Shown in pieces: positions 7,806 to 16,620 of a stretch of 64,000 bases of DNA. The first letter of the stretch is position 1, and every line of letters starts with the position of its first letter. Under the pieces are notes generated by a model. The model searched no databases, was not told the DNA's origin, and saw nothing but the letters and a program-made list of their open reading frames with translations. This stretch comes from DASUPK01 sp963695675 (GTDB lineage Bacteria > Actinomycetota > Thermoleophilia > Solirubrobacterales > 70-9): the NCBI GenBank assembly GCA_963695675.1, contig CAVOGY010000007.1:434001-498000 (forward strand), written 5' to 3'. A program made the position numbers and the translations under genes.

Positions 7806-8846
7806 CTACGGCACGAGCACGAGCTTCCCCTTGGCCGCCGAGCTCTCGAGCATCTCATGAGCGCGACGAGCCTCCGAGAACGGCAGGCGCTCGGCCACGA
7901 CCGGGTGGATCTTGTCCTCATGAAGCAGCTCGAGTAGCACTTGGAAGTCCTCGGCGAACCAATCCTGGTGGGGGATGCGCAGGATCTGGACCCGGTAGCC
8001 CGAGACCCGCCGGCGGGACGAGAGCGTGCCCCAGAGCCAGGTGGCCGTCATCGCCGGCCACCACTCGAGCCACGCACGCAGGCTCTTGTGGCCGTTAACC
8101 AGCGTGTTGTAGGCGCCCATCGTGACGAGCCGCCCACCGGGATCGCCCGTGATCTGATCGCCCTTTCGCAACGCGCGGAAGGAGCGCAGCGCCACCTTGC
8201 CGCCGATCCCGTCGAGCACGACGTCGACACCTTCGCCATCGGTCAGCTCCCGCACCCGAGTCAGGAAGTCCTCATTGCGGTAGTCGATCGCCGCGGCGCC
8301 GAGTCGTTCGACCGCTGCCATGTCGTCCGCCGAACAGGTCCCGATCATGCGCAGTCCTGCCACCGCTCCCAGCTCGAGCGCCGCCGTGCCGACTCTGCCG
8401 GCCGCACCGTGGACCAGCACCGTCTCCCCGCTCGTCACCCTCGCCGTGCGGTGAAGCATCTGGTAGGCGGTCATATACGGGAAGATCAGGCTCACGACCT
8501 CCGCCGGGTCGAGGTCCTCGGGCACCGCGACCGCGTACTTCTCCTCCACGCAGACCCGCTCGGCATCGGCCCCGTACACCATCAGCACGCCCACCCGGTC
8601 TCCCTCACGCAGCCTCTCGCAGCCCGGGCCGAGCTCCTCGACGATGCCGACGAGCTCGTAGCCCGGCGTGAACGGCGGCTTCGGGCCGCCCATGTACGTG
8701 CCGGCGCGGATCTGCGCGTCGGTGAACGACACCCCGGCCGCCAGGACCCTGACGCGCACCTCGCCTGGACCCGGGCGGGGAGCATCCTCCTCCACCAACT
8801 TCAGAACCTCGGGCCCGCCGTACTCATCGACGACAACGCGCTTCAT
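7806..8846 (-). CDS. Zinc-independent MDR oxidoreductase (quinone oxidoreductase-like)
   Basis: A 346-residue medium-chain dehydrogenase/reductase. MKRVVVDEYGGPEVLKL at the start, AAGVSFTDAQIRAG in the catalytic domain and the NADPH-binding VHGAAGRVGTAALELG near residue 145 are typical of the quinone reductase/crotonyl-CoA reductase-like branch; the structural zinc cysteines are absent. ATG 8846 is chosen because the protein then opens at the family start. The upstream gap to the divergent MMPL gene holds short inverted repeats that could be operators. Substrate cannot be told. Confidence 0.88.
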   Translation of the reverse strand: MKRVVVDEYGGPEVLKLVEEDAPRPGPGEVRVRVLAAGVSFTDAQIRAGTYMGGPKPPFTPGYELVGIVEELGPGCERLREGDRVGVLMVYGADAERVCVEEKYAVAVPEDLDPAEVVSLIFPYMTAYQMLHRTARVTSGETVLVHGAAGRVGTAALELGAVAGLRMIGTCSADDMAAVERLGAAAIDYRNEDFLTRVRELTDGEGVDVVLDGIGGKVALRSFRALRKGDQITGDPGGRLVTMGAYNTLVNGHKSLRAWLEWWPAMTATWLWGTLSSRRRVSGYRVQILRIPHQDWFAEDFQVLLELLHEDKIHPVVAERLPFSEARRAHEMLESSAAKGKLVLVP

Positions 8847-8927
8847 CGGCTCAACCTCCGTGTTGAGATCGGGTCGAGCATCGCATCGCAAGGCGAAGAC
8901 ACATCGGTGCTGTCAGCCGATCTCGAC

Positions 8928-8944
8928 TCCGTGTTGACCACGGA
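8928..8944. promoter_or_regulatory. Candidate operator, inverted repeat in a divergent promoter gap
   Basis: TCCGTG and CACGGA arms flank TTGAC. A second site at about 8851-8866 has TCAAC and GTTGA arms and shares CTCCGTGTTGA. Both lie in the 150-base gap between the oxidoreductase and the MMPL transporter, so a shared repressor is possible. No regulator gene is adjacent. Confidence 0.35.
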
Positions 8945-8998
8945 TGTCAGGCCATCGCGTGCTACGTTCGGGAGCCCTTCGACGACATGGAGGTTGCC

Positions 8999-11290
8999 GT
9001 GTCGGCATCTCGCCCCGCACCCGGGGATCCAATCAATGGCACGACTCCACGCGGACTGGCCTCGCGCGCAGGCATTTGGAGCGCCCGGCACCGCAAGATC
9101 GCCATCTGGGGGTGGCTCGCGTTCGTGATCATCGCCCTCGGCATCGGCGGCGCGGTCGGGACCAAGACCCTGGAGCGCAACCAGACCGGCGTGGGGGAAT
9201 CCGGGCGGGCGGATCAGGCGGTGGCGGATGCCGCTCCGGCGCACGCCCAGGAGGTGGTCTTGATCCAGAGCGGGCAGTCGACCGCCGCTGACCCCGCGTT
9301 CCGCGTGGTGGTGGTCGACACGCAGCGGAGGCTCTCAGCGCTGCCCGACACCCAGAACTTCGAGAGCCCGCTCGCCCCCGCGAACGCTGGCCAGATCTCA
9401 AGCGACGGGCACTCGGCTTTGCTGCGCTTCCAGATCGCCGGCAACGACAGCGAGACGCAGGACCGGGTCAAGCCGGCCGTAGCGGCGGTAGCGGCCGTCC
9501 AGCAGGCGCACTCGGGCTTCACCGTCGGGGAGTTCGGCGACGCCAGCACGAACCAGCAGATCAACAAGGTCGTTACGGACGACTTCGGCAAGGCGCTGAA
9601 GACCTCGCTCCCGGTCACCCTGATCATCCTGCTGATCGCGTTCGGCGCGCTCGTCGCCGCCGGAGTGCCACTGCTCCTCGCGCTGACGGCTGTCGCGGCC
9701 ACGATCGGCATCATCGGACCGCTGAGCCACGTCATGGGCGGGGTGGACAGCTCGATCAACGAGGTGATCCTGCTGATCGGCCTCGCCGTCGGCGTGGACT
9801 ACTCGATGTTCTATCTGCGCCGCGAGCGCGAGGAGCGGGAGGCCGGGAGCAGCGAACAGGCCTCGATCGCCGCCGCGGCGGCGACCTCGGGACGGGCCGT
9901 GCTGGTCTCCGGATTCACGGTGATCATCGCGATGGCGGGGATGTACTTCGCGGGGACCCCCACGTTCGTATCCTTTGCCACCGGCACGATCCTCGTGGTC
10001 GCGGTGGCGCTGCTTGGCTCCCTGACCGTGCTGCCGGCGATTCTGTCGTGGCTCGGGGACCGGGTCGAGAAGGGCGGCGTCCCAATCATCAAGGACCAGC
10101 CCTGGAACGCCGGGGAGAGCAAATTTTGGAACAGGATCCTCAATCCGGTGCTCCGCCATCCGGTGATCGCCCTGGTCCTGTCGGCGGGACTGCTGGTCTT
10201 CCTGGCGCTGCCGACCCTCCGCCTGCATACCGCGAATGAGAGCGTCGAATCGCTTCCCCAGGACGTCGCCTCGATCCAGACCTACAACCGGATCCAGGAT
10301 GCTTTTCCCGGGGGAGGAATCCCCGCCTCGGTCGTGGTCAGCTCTCCGAACGGGCCCACCCCGCAGGTCCAGCAGGGCATCGCTCGCATGGGTGCAGAGG
10401 CCGAGGCCAGCCCGTTGTTCGAGCCTCCGATCACGATCGACACCTTCCCGGACCGCAGCGTTACCCAGGTGAACATCCCGATCGTGGGTGACGGGACCGA
10501 CTCGAAGTCGAACGCCGCGCTGGACAAGCTCCGCGACAGCATCGTGCCGGCGACGATCGGAGCGGTGCCGGGCGTGACTGCCGACGTAACCGGCTTCACG
10601 GCCGAATCGAAGGACTTCAACGACGCCACCAAGTCACACCTCCCGATCGTCTTCGCCTTCGTCTTGACGGCCGCGTTCCTGCTCCTGCTCTTCACCTTCC
10701 GCTCGATCGTCATTCCGATCAAGGCGATCATCCTCAACCTGCTCTCGGTTGGGGCCGCCTACGGGGTGCTCGTCTGGATCTTCCAGGACGGCCACCTCGA
10801 GTCGTTCCTGGGCTTCCACTCCACCGGCGCGATCATCTCCTGGATGCCGTTGTTCCTCTTCGTCGTCCTCTTCGGCCTCTCGATGGACTACCACGTCTTC
10901 ATCCTCACCCGGATCCGCGAGTCCTACGACCGCGGCATGCCCACCGATGAGGCCGTCGCGCACGGGATCAAGAGCACCGCCGGCGTGGTGACCAGCGCGG
11001 CCGCCGTGATGATCGGCGTCTTCGCCACCTTCGCCACCCTGTCCCTCGTGTTCTTCAAGGAGCTCGGTGTGGGACTCGGCGTGGCGGTGCTGATCGACGC
11101 CACCCTGGTGCGCGCGGTCCTGCTCCCCGCCTCGATGACGCTGCTCGGCGACTGGAACTGGTACCTGCCGCGCTGGCTCGAGTGGATCCCGCACGTCGGC
11201 CCGGTGGGCGCGCCGGCGCTCCCGCCGGCGCCCGGACGCGCCGAGGCGGAGCATCCCGCGGCGTCGCCGGGGCCCATTCCGCGAACCTGA
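8999..11290 (+). CDS. MMPL/RND-family membrane transporter
   Basis: About 763 residues in two similar halves. Each half has a large extracytoplasmic loop followed by a bundle of membrane helices; the signatures GLAVGVDYSMFYLRRERE (first half) and FGLSMDYHVFILTRIRE (second half) are typical of actinobacterial MMPL proteins. GTG 8999 is preferred because GGAGG lies five bases upstream of it; an ATG at 8987 would overlap that ribosome site. The family exports lipids or drugs with the proton gradient. No associated lipid-synthesis gene is nearby, so the cargo is open. It ends shortly before an imperfect hairpin and a tRNA-like fragment. Confidence 0.92.
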   Translation: MSASRPAPGDPINGTTPRGLASRAGIWSARHRKIAIWGWLAFVIIALGIGGAVGTKTLERNQTGVGESGRADQAVADAAPAHAQEVVLIQSGQSTAADPAFRVVVVDTQRRLSALPDTQNFESPLAPANAGQISSDGHSALLRFQIAGNDSETQDRVKPAVAAVAAVQQAHSGFTVGEFGDASTNQQINKVVTDDFGKALKTSLPVTLIILLIAFGALVAAGVPLLLALTAVAATIGIIGPLSHVMGGVDSSINEVILLIGLAVGVDYSMFYLRREREEREAGSSEQASIAAAAATSGRAVLVSGFTVIIAMAGMYFAGTPTFVSFATGTILVVAVALLGSLTVLPAILSWLGDRVEKGGVPIIKDQPWNAGESKFWNRILNPVLRHPVIALVLSAGLLVFLALPTLRLHTANESVESLPQDVASIQTYNRIQDAFPGGGIPASVVVSSPNGPTPQVQQGIARMGAEAEASPLFEPPITIDTFPDRSVTQVNIPIVGDGTDSKSNAALDKLRDSIVPATIGAVPGVTADVTGFTAESKDFNDATKSHLPIVFAFVLTAAFLLLLFTFRSIVIPIKAIILNLLSVGAAYGVLVWIFQDGHLESFLGFHSTGAIISWMPLFLFVVLFGLSMDYHVFILTRIRESYDRGMPTDEAVAHGIKSTAGVVTSAAAVMIGVFATFATLSLVFFKELGVGLGVAVLIDATLVRAVLLPASMTLLGDWNWYLPRWLEWIPHVGPVGAPALPPAPGRAEAEHPAASPGPIPRT

Positions 11291-11336
11291 CACTCGAATC
11301 CAGGGACCCGGCATCCGGCGCCCGGTCGTCTGGAAT

Positions 11337-11372
11337 CGGGGCGACTGGATTTGAAGCCGAGACCTTCGGTCC
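11337..11372 (-). other. Degenerate tRNA-like 3' end fragment
   Basis: GGGGCGACTGGATTTGAA at 11337 matches the start of the clearer tRNA-Pro-like fragments at 36624 and 56295, then diverges. No complete cloverleaf is present. It may be an old attachment-site scar. Confidence 0.3.
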
Positions 11373-11425
11373 CCAATCCGGTCTGGCTGTCCGGTGGTTC
11401 GATCAGGAAATAGACTCGCCCAGCG

Positions 11426-11833
11426 GTGGCGGACCGAGCCGAAACCGTCGAGGACCTGCTGCTGGAGGCTCGTCGCGGCCTCGACCGACTTTCACCGGGT
11501 GATGCCCTGGCGGCGACTCGGCACGGTGCCGTGCTCATCGACATCAGATCGGATTCCCAGCGAGCGTCTGATGGCCTGATCCCGGCGGCGGTGTTCGTCG
11601 CCCGCAACGTGCTTGAGTGGCGGCTCGACCCGTCCTGCGAGCACCGCGATCCGATGCTCGCCCGGCGCGATCACCAGGTGATCGTCATCTGCAACGAGGG
11701 CTACCAGTCGAGCCTCGCTGCCGCGAGCCTGCGGCGGCTCGGCCTGGACGCCAGCGACGTGATCGGCGGCTTTCAGGCCTGGAGGGAGGCGGGCTTGCCC
11801 GTCACTCAGCCGGAGCGGACGAAGCACGCGTAG
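11426..11833 (+). CDS. Rhodanese-like sulfurtransferase domain protein
   Basis: A 135-residue single rhodanese domain: AVLIDIRSDSQR near the start, the active-site loop VICNEGYQSSLAA with Cys, and the closing VIGGFQAWREAGLP. The family moves sulfane sulfur by a Cys-persulfide. Start is GTG 11426; no strong ribosome site is seen. It converges on the flavoprotein gene, with a 39-base gap. A link with that disulfide-reductase-like protein is possible but unproven. Confidence 0.88.
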   Translation: MADRAETVEDLLLEARRGLDRLSPGDALAATRHGAVLIDIRSDSQRASDGLIPAAVFVARNVLEWRLDPSCEHRDPMLARRDHQVIVICNEGYQSSLAAASLRRLGLDASDVIGGFQAWREAGLPVTQPERTKHA

Positions 11834-11872
11834 AGGAACTGCTGCTCCTTTCCTCGCGGCGCTCTCTTTCCG

Positions 11873-13243
11873 TCAGCCCGCCATCGGCGGTCCCGCGCCG
11901 ACCGGCTTGGACGCGACAGCGATCTCGTCGCGGAGCGCCTTCAGGGCATTGACGTAGATCTCCGAGAACGTCGGGAACGGCTGGATCGTGTCGCTCAGGA
12001 TCTCGAGTGGGACGTGGCCGCGGATCGCCACCGTGGCTTGCTGCAGCCACTCCCCCGCCTCGGGTCCGAGCGCGTAGGCGCCGGTGAGCCGCTCGCCGTC
12101 GCTCAGCAGCGTCAGGAAGCCATTGCTGTCGGCGTAGGCGCGTGTGTAGGTGGCGGTCTTCGGCAGGTCCGACACCGGGACCATCGCGCTGAAGCGGCCC
12201 GAGTCCGAGCCAACCGCCGCGGCTTGCGGGTCCGTGTAGGTCACACGCGGGACGGCCTCGTAGTTGGCCCTTCGCGGCTCCCCGAGGATGTTCGCAGCGA
12301 CCACGTCGCCCTGGTACTTGCCGACGTGGGTGAGCGGCCAGATGCCGACAACATCGCCGATCGCCCAGAGACGCTCCGCCGCACGCAGGTGCATGTCGAC
12401 CGGAACTCCGCGGGCGTCCGGCTCGACGCCGACGGTTTCGAGTCCGAGCCCGCCGACCCGCGGGCGGCGACCCGTTGCGACGAGCAACCGGTCGCCGTGC
12501 AGCTCACGCCCGTCGTCGAGCTCGAGGACGTAGTCCTCGCCGTCGCGTCGCGCGGCGTTTGCGCTCGCGGACAGAAGGAGCTCGACGCCTTCGCGTCGCA
12601 GATCCTCACCGAGCGCCTCGCCCAGCGGCGCGGGCTCCCGGGCGAGCAGGTGCTCGGCCATGTCGATGATCGCCGCCTCACCGCCAAGTCGGCACACGGC
12701 CTGCGCCATCTCAACCCCGACCGGCCCGCCGCCCAGGATGAGCAGCCGGCGCGGAACGGCCTTCATGCCCGTGGCTTCACGGTTGGTCCAGATGCCATCA
12801 AGCTCTCGGAGTCCGGGAACCGGCGGCACGATCGGATCGGCACCACAGGCCAGGACCACGTTGTCGGCGCTATGGCGGACGCCGTCGACCTCGACAACGC
12901 CCGGGCCGGTCAGCCGACCGCTGCCACGCAGCAGGTCGATGCCGTGATCCGCCAGCCAGCGCTCCTGGCCGGCATCGGAGTAGTCGGAGACCATGAAGTC
13001 CCGCCAGGCGAGGGCCGCCTCGACGTCGACCTCGGCACTCGCCGCAGCCTCCCGCGCTCCGTGAACCGCCTCGCCCGGGCGCAGCAGCGTCTTCGACGGT
13101 ATGCACGCCCAGTACGAGCACTCGCCCCCCACCAGCTCACGCTCGACGAGCGCGACCCGCAGGCCGCCCTCGGCAAGCGCGCCGGCGCAGTGCTCGCCCG
13201 GCGAGCCGCCGCCGATCACGATGACGTCGTAGTCGCTCTTCAA
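11873..13243 (-). CDS. Pyridine nucleotide-disulfide oxidoreductase-like flavoprotein lacking the catalytic His
   Basis: A 456-residue protein of the dihydrolipoamide dehydrogenase/mercuric reductase family. It has the FAD site VIVIGGGSPGEHCAG, a redox pair in GGECSYWACIPSK (C-x4-C), a second nucleotide site LLILGGGPVGVEMAQ and the FAD-closing VATGRRPR and WAIGDVVG. The C-terminal dimer domain normally has H-P-T-x-x-E with the active-site His; here it reads QPFPTFSEIY, with Phe at the His place. The enzyme may therefore not act as a standard dithiol oxidase, or may use another base. Single gene, minus strand. Confidence 0.85.
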   Translation of the reverse strand: MKSDYDVIVIGGGSPGEHCAGALAEGGLRVALVERELVGGECSYWACIPSKTLLRPGEAVHGAREAAASAEVDVEAALAWRDFMVSDYSDAGQERWLADHGIDLLRGSGRLTGPGVVEVDGVRHSADNVVLACGADPIVPPVPGLRELDGIWTNREATGMKAVPRRLLILGGGPVGVEMAQAVCRLGGEAAIIDMAEHLLAREPAPLGEALGEDLRREGVELLLSASANAARRDGEDYVLELDDGRELHGDRLLVATGRRPRVGGLGLETVGVEPDARGVPVDMHLRAAERLWAIGDVVGIWPLTHVGKYQGDVVAANILGEPRRANYEAVPRVTYTDPQAAAVGSDSGRFSAMVPVSDLPKTATYTRAYADSNGFLTLLSDGERLTGAYALGPEAGEWLQQATVAIRGHVPLEILSDTIQPFPTFSEIYVNALKALRDEIAVASKPVGAGPPMAG

Positions 13244-13287
13244 CTACCGGCACCCTACTCCCGCAGTCCGGCGGCTTGAGGGCGGCT

Positions 13288-13965
13288 CTACTGGCCGAGA
13301 ACCCCGTTGACCGTGTTGTCGACGGTGCCGACGGTGTTGTTGACGCTATCGACGGTGTTGTTGACCGTGTTGTCGACGGTGCCGACGGTGTTGTTGACGC
13401 TATCGACGGTGTTGTTGACCGTGTTGTCGACGGTGCCGACGGTGTTGTTGACCGTGTTGTCGACGGTGCCGACGGTGTTATTGGCGGTGTTGTCGACGGT
13501 GTTGTTCACGGTGTCGCCGACCCCACTCGTACCGCCACCCGTGCCGGGCAGGCTGGTCGTCGAAGAGCCCGACGAGCCTCCACCTGAACCACCCGAGCCG
13601 CCGGTTCCGCCGCCAGCACCGCCGGTTCCGGTGCCTGAGGGGCCGCCGCCAGCACCGATGGTGCCGCTGCCACCGCCAGGAACGGAGCCTCCGCCCAGGG
13701 CTACTATCGCCCGGCTCAAGTCGCTGGTGGGGTCGGTCCCGCTGGGATCACTGGGATCGGTCTTGCTGGGATCACCAGTCTGGGCGGATGCGGAAATGGT
13801 GTCGGGGCCGCTGGTGACCGCGGCGAGGCCGCTGGCGATGCCGGAGAGGCTCGTCTCGAACCCGATCAGGGCAGCGACCGCTATGGGAAGAGCACACAGA
13901 GCCGCCCCGGCCAACCCGCGCGACGCGATCCGGCGGCGCCACCAAGCAATTAGTCCATTACCCAT
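13288..13965 (-). CDS. Secreted or membrane-anchored low-complexity protein with NTV repeats
   Basis: A 225-residue protein with an N-terminal hydrophobic segment (GLAGAALCALPIAVAALIGF), a Ser/Thr/Asp spacer, a Gly/Ser-rich middle and a C-terminal array built from NNTVGTVDNTV and NNTVDSV units. The last 70 or so residues are almost only N, T, V, D, G and S. The repeats are also clear in DNA. I know no function; by composition it could be a surface or wall-linked protein. The signal or anchor is inferred from one hydrophobic stretch. Confidence 0.7.
   Translation of the reverse strand: MGNGLIAWWRRRIASRGLAGAALCALPIAVAALIGFETSLSGIASGLAAVTSGPDTISASAQTGDPSKTDPSDPSGTDPTSDLSRAIVALGGGSVPGGGSGTIGAGGGPSGTGTGGAGGGTGGSGGSGGGSSGSSTTSLPGTGGGTSGVGDTVNNTVDNTANNTVGTVDNTVNNTVGTVDNTVNNTVDSVNNTVGTVDNTVNNTVDSVNNTVGTVDNTVNGVLGQ
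13303..13510 (-). repeat. Tandem repeat array coding for NTV units
   Basis: The DNA alternates GTTGTTGACCGTGTTGTC and GTTGTTGACGCTATCGAC blocks separated by GACGGTGCCGACGGT; the larger period is about 54 bases, the smaller 21 or 33. Copies are nearly identical, suggesting recent slippage. Confidence 0.85.
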
Positions 13966-14217
13966 TAGGGAGCGTCCAGCTCACAGTCACACATCTCCGA
14001 GGCGCACTTACCCAGTTGGCGAGTTGCTCAAACCGTTTCTCTTGACCGGCAGGGAGGGTCGTGACCTGCGATGACCGGTTTCGCCGAGCGCGGGGTTGGC
14101 GACGGCGCGCGCCATGACGTCGTGAGCGGCCTACTCCCGCAGCGCGGCGGCTTCGAGGGCTCTTGCTCGATATGACGCCGACGTGTGCGAGAGGGTCCGG
14201 GTGGGTACGAAGGAGGC

Positions 14218-14592
14218 GTGTCAACGATTGCCGTAATCGCCATCGTTATCGCCGTCGTGGTCCTGGTCGCGCTGGTGCTGCTCGCGACCCGACGATCGGT
14301 CGAGAGACGGCGTCGCGAGCGCGAACGTGAGCGCGAGCGGCTGCGCGACGAGGTCGCCGGACACCGCCAGGAAGCCGAGGCCCACACCGTGACGGCCACC
14401 GAGAAGCATGACGAGGCCGAACACGAGCGCGAAACCGCGGCGGAACACGCGGCGGCCGCGGAAAGGCACGCAAAGCAGGCGGAAGAGCGCGAACGGCGTG
14501 CTGCCGAGGCTGAGGAGCGCGCGGGGCGCGAGCAGCGTGCGGCCGAGTTCCACGGCGAGCGGGCGGCCGAGCGTGAGCGCGACCTCGACTGA
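14218..14592 (+). CDS. Membrane-anchored coiled-coil protein
   Basis: About 124 residues: an N-terminal helix STIAVIAIVIAVVVLVALVL followed by a highly charged helical rod rich in R, E, A and H (ERERERERLRDEVAG and EERERRAAEAEERAGRE). GTG 14218 lies directly behind AAGGAGG, an unusually short spacing, but no other start fits better. The form is that of small actinobacterial proteins with one membrane helix and a cytoplasmic coiled coil. No specific role can be given. Confidence 0.65.
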   Translation: MSTIAVIAIVIAVVVLVALVLLATRRSVERRRRERERERERLRDEVAGHRQEAEAHTVTATEKHDEAEHERETAAEHAAAAERHAKQAEERERRAAEAEERAGREQRAAEFHGERAAERERDLD

Positions 14593-14681
14593 GCTCAGGC
14601 GGGAGCGCTCGGGCTACTGCAGGATCGGAGGGGCGACGAGCACACCACCGGTGACGGCTTCGCTCCTGGAGTCGTGCCTTG

Positions 14682-14843
14682 CTAGGACGCTTCCCGATGG
14701 AAGAGCCAGCCGCCGAGTGCGCCAAGGACAAGTCCAACTTCGGGCGCGAGCTGGAGGTCGGTGGTCACGCTGACGAGGATGCCGAGCACGAAGCCGACGA
14801 CCGCGCCGATCCCGATTGCGGCTCCGGTACTCAAGGCGCCCAC
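14682..14843 (-). CDS. Small two-helix membrane protein
   Basis: From GTG 14843 it encodes about 53 residues with two hydrophobic helices (GAAIGIGAVVGFVLGILVSV and EVGLVLGALGGWLF). The frame stays open upstream through a repeat copy at 14861-14900, whose translation (DEKRRFAWE) is repeat-derived and not part of the gene. The glycine-rich helix pair recalls AtpZ/AtpI-like or glycine-zipper small proteins, but the likeness is weak. The repeat lies just upstream in the orientation of the gene. Confidence 0.5.
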   Translation of the reverse strand: MGALSTGAAIGIGAVVGFVLGILVSVTTDLQLAPEVGLVLGALGGWLFHREAS

Positions 14844-14860
14844 CCTATAGGCCCCGCCAC

Positions 14861-14900
14861 GGCTTTCCCATGCGAAGCGCCGCTTCTCGTCCAAAGCGGC
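14861..14900 (-). repeat. Dispersed repeat, both hairpins, minus orientation
   Basis: Hairpin 1 is GCCGCTTCTCGTCCAAAGCGG read on the plus strand; hairpin 2 is degenerate (GGCTTTCCCATGCGAAGC). It lies upstream of the small membrane gene on the same strand. Confidence 0.8.
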
Positions 14901-14990
14901 TATCTGACAGGGAGGTCTCCGAGCGGCTCAACCTGCTGCGCTCACACGAACTCGACGCCGTTGTCGGCCAGACACCTACCATGGCTCGCA

Positions 14991-15194
14991 GTGGGTTACG
15001 CGGAGGTCAGGCTCCTGAACGGTGACGTCTTGACGGTGCAGGGAACGTTGGACGAGGTCGAGGCCAAGCTCTCCGATGCTGCTCGATCGGGCCAATCGCG
15101 TCTCGCCTGGTTCACGGAGCACGTAAGCGATGTTCCGGTCGGCATCAACCCGGCCCACGTTGCGACCTTGAAGGTCAGCGAGATCTCAGACTGA
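14991..15194 (+). CDS. Hypothetical protein, 67 residues
   Basis: Starts at GTG 14991. It reads VGYAEVRLLNGDVLTVQGT and ends ATLKVSEISD, a beta-rich pattern with an internal VEAKLSDAARSGQSRLAWF helix. It resembles short actinobacterial proteins of unknown function that carry a possible ligand-binding hydrophobic strand pattern; I cannot name a family. Coding likelihood is supported by length, codon bias and the regular strand-helix-strand layout. Confidence 0.5.
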   Translation: MGYAEVRLLNGDVLTVQGTLDEVEAKLSDAARSGQSRLAWFTEHVSDVPVGINPAHVATLKVSEISD

Positions 15195-15297
15195 TCGGAG
15201 CGTCGTTACTCGGCCAGCGCCTTAAGTGCCGCGGCGACTTTGGCTCGGCAGGTCTGACCGGCTAACCCGCAAACCAACTGGAAGGAAGGTGATCAGA

Positions 15298-15705
15298 ATG
15301 AGCACGAATCAGCAGGAATCCGACGGCGCGACGCGGGTCGCCTACATCCTCGGCGTGCCCTTGGCCGAGAACGTCGTGCGCCAGTGGCCGCAGATGGGCG
15401 AGATTGTGCGCACCAGCAAGCTCGTCGCCGATGTCGAAGGAAACTTCCCCGAGCTCACGCTGGAAGTCGGCAGGCGTCTGCAACTTGATGATGTCGTCGT
15501 GGTCGAATGGACCGGCAACTACGGTGACGGCCGCCTGTACCGGAACGTGACGATCGGCGAGTTGGAGGATGGGAAGGCCGTGCGCGTCACCGACTACTGG
15601 GGCGAGCCCACCGTGACACCCGAATGGCGCCAGCCCCTGACCGACCGACTCGATATGCCCGGCGACGGCATTTGGCCGGACTCAGAGCACCTCAGCCACT
15701 ACTAG
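15298..15705 (+). CDS. SnoaL/NTF2-like small protein
   Basis: A 135-residue protein starting at ATG 15298 behind GGAAGGAAGGT. The second half, VVEWTGNYGDGRLYRNVTIGELEDGKAVRVTDYWGEPT, has the ending seen in NTF2-like (SnoaL) folds: a strand with an effector-shape sentence of the type 'E...DGK...V..YWG'. The opening TNQQESDGATRVAYILG is not typical of that family, so the fold is an inference. It is a lone gene between two short non-coding gaps. Such proteins bind small ligands or act as polyketide cyclase/isomerase-like enzymes; no substrate can be given. Confidence 0.6.
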   Translation: MSTNQQESDGATRVAYILGVPLAENVVRQWPQMGEIVRTSKLVADVEGNFPELTLEVGRRLQLDDVVVVEWTGNYGDGRLYRNVTIGELEDGKAVRVTDYWGEPTVTPEWRQPLTDRLDMPGDGIWPDSEHLSHY

Positions 15706-15887
15706 GGTGCGCGATCCGCGAGAAGGCGATCACCCACGCTGCGCAGGCGGGCGGACAACTCCGGTAGTCCGCCGACGACCCGCGACTCGGCCCGCAGGTG
15801 AGGGCTCCCGGAGGCACGGACTACGCTGACACGGTGGCCATTCGGCGTCGTGGGTTTCGGCGCTCGGTCGCGACTATCTAGGAATCC

Positions 15888-16334
15888 ATGCGATATCTCG
15901 AAAGAGCGGCGCTGGCCGGCGCGGCCACCGGACTGCGCTCGACCAGCGCGGTCGCAACATTGATCATTGCCCAAGAGCCGGGTCTGCCGGCGCCGCTGAC
16001 GAGGCCGGTCGCCGCGTGGGCGGCAGGGCTCGGCGTCACCGCCGAGCTTGGACTAGACAAGCTGCCGTCGACGCCCTCCCGGCTTGAGCCCAGTGGACTC
16101 GTTGGCCGGATCGTGATGGCAAGCGTCGCGGGGGCCGTCCTTGCCCGCGGGACGGGGCATGCCGTGCTGCCGGCGGTGATCGTGGCCTCAGCCGCGGCGC
16201 TCGTCTCCGCGAGAGTCGGCCACGACGTCCGGGCCGCAGTCGAAGAGCGCATTCTTCCGCCTGCCGTGGCGGTAGTCGAAGATGCGGTGGCACTAAGTCT
16301 CGCCGCCGCCTCCGCTCACACACGGGATTCATGA
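15888..16334 (+). CDS. Small membrane protein, DUF4126-like
   Basis: A 148-residue Ala/Gly/Val-rich protein: AALAGAATGLRSTSAVATL at the start and several hydrophobic stretches. The G-L-R-[ST] near the N-terminus followed by a membrane helix and a mid-protein repeat of the pattern is like the DUF4126 family, which I give as a tentative match. Its stop overlaps the ATG of a multicopper oxidase fragment (ATGA at 16331), so it was once the upstream partner in an operon that has been cut. Confidence 0.55.
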   Translation: MRYLERAALAGAATGLRSTSAVATLIIAQEPGLPAPLTRPVAAWAAGLGVTAELGLDKLPSTPSRLEPSGLVGRIVMASVAGAVLARGTGHAVLPAVIVASAAALVSARVGHDVRAAVEERILPPAVAVVEDAVALSLAAASAHTRDS

Positions 16335-16470
16335 CCCCGAACCCGCCGCTCACGCCGTTCGCCGACGAGCTGCCCCTTCCGCGGCAACTCATCGCGAGCG
16401 AGCAGGGCGGCCGACTCACCGTGCCGATACGTACTGGCACGCACGGCTTCCATCGCGACCTGCCGGAGTC
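16331..16470 (+). pseudogene. 5' fragment of a multicopper oxidase gene
   Basis: The frame begins NPPLTPFADELPLPRQL and continues GGRLTVPIRTGTHGFHRDLPES, the N-terminal part of CotA/bilirubin-oxidase-type multicopper oxidases. After about codon 47 the likeness stops, and no copper-binding His motifs are present. The remaining about 450 residues are missing. The ATGA overlap with the upstream gene shows a former operon. Confidence 0.55.
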
Positions 16471-16620
16471 GCGGCGAGATCTGATCAACCCTGCCTCGTC
16501 GACCCGCCGCCGAGTCCTCTCAGTGCGGCGATCTGGTCGCCTACCCGCGAGCCTCCCTCGGCAGCCTTCTTCGGCTCGAGGCCCGTCGCCTCCGAGAGAT
16601 CGCCCAGATCTCAGGCAAGG

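Noticed and set aside
13303..13510. CRISPR array
   Set aside because: The repeats are back to back without unique spacers and lie inside an open coding frame; no cas genes are near.
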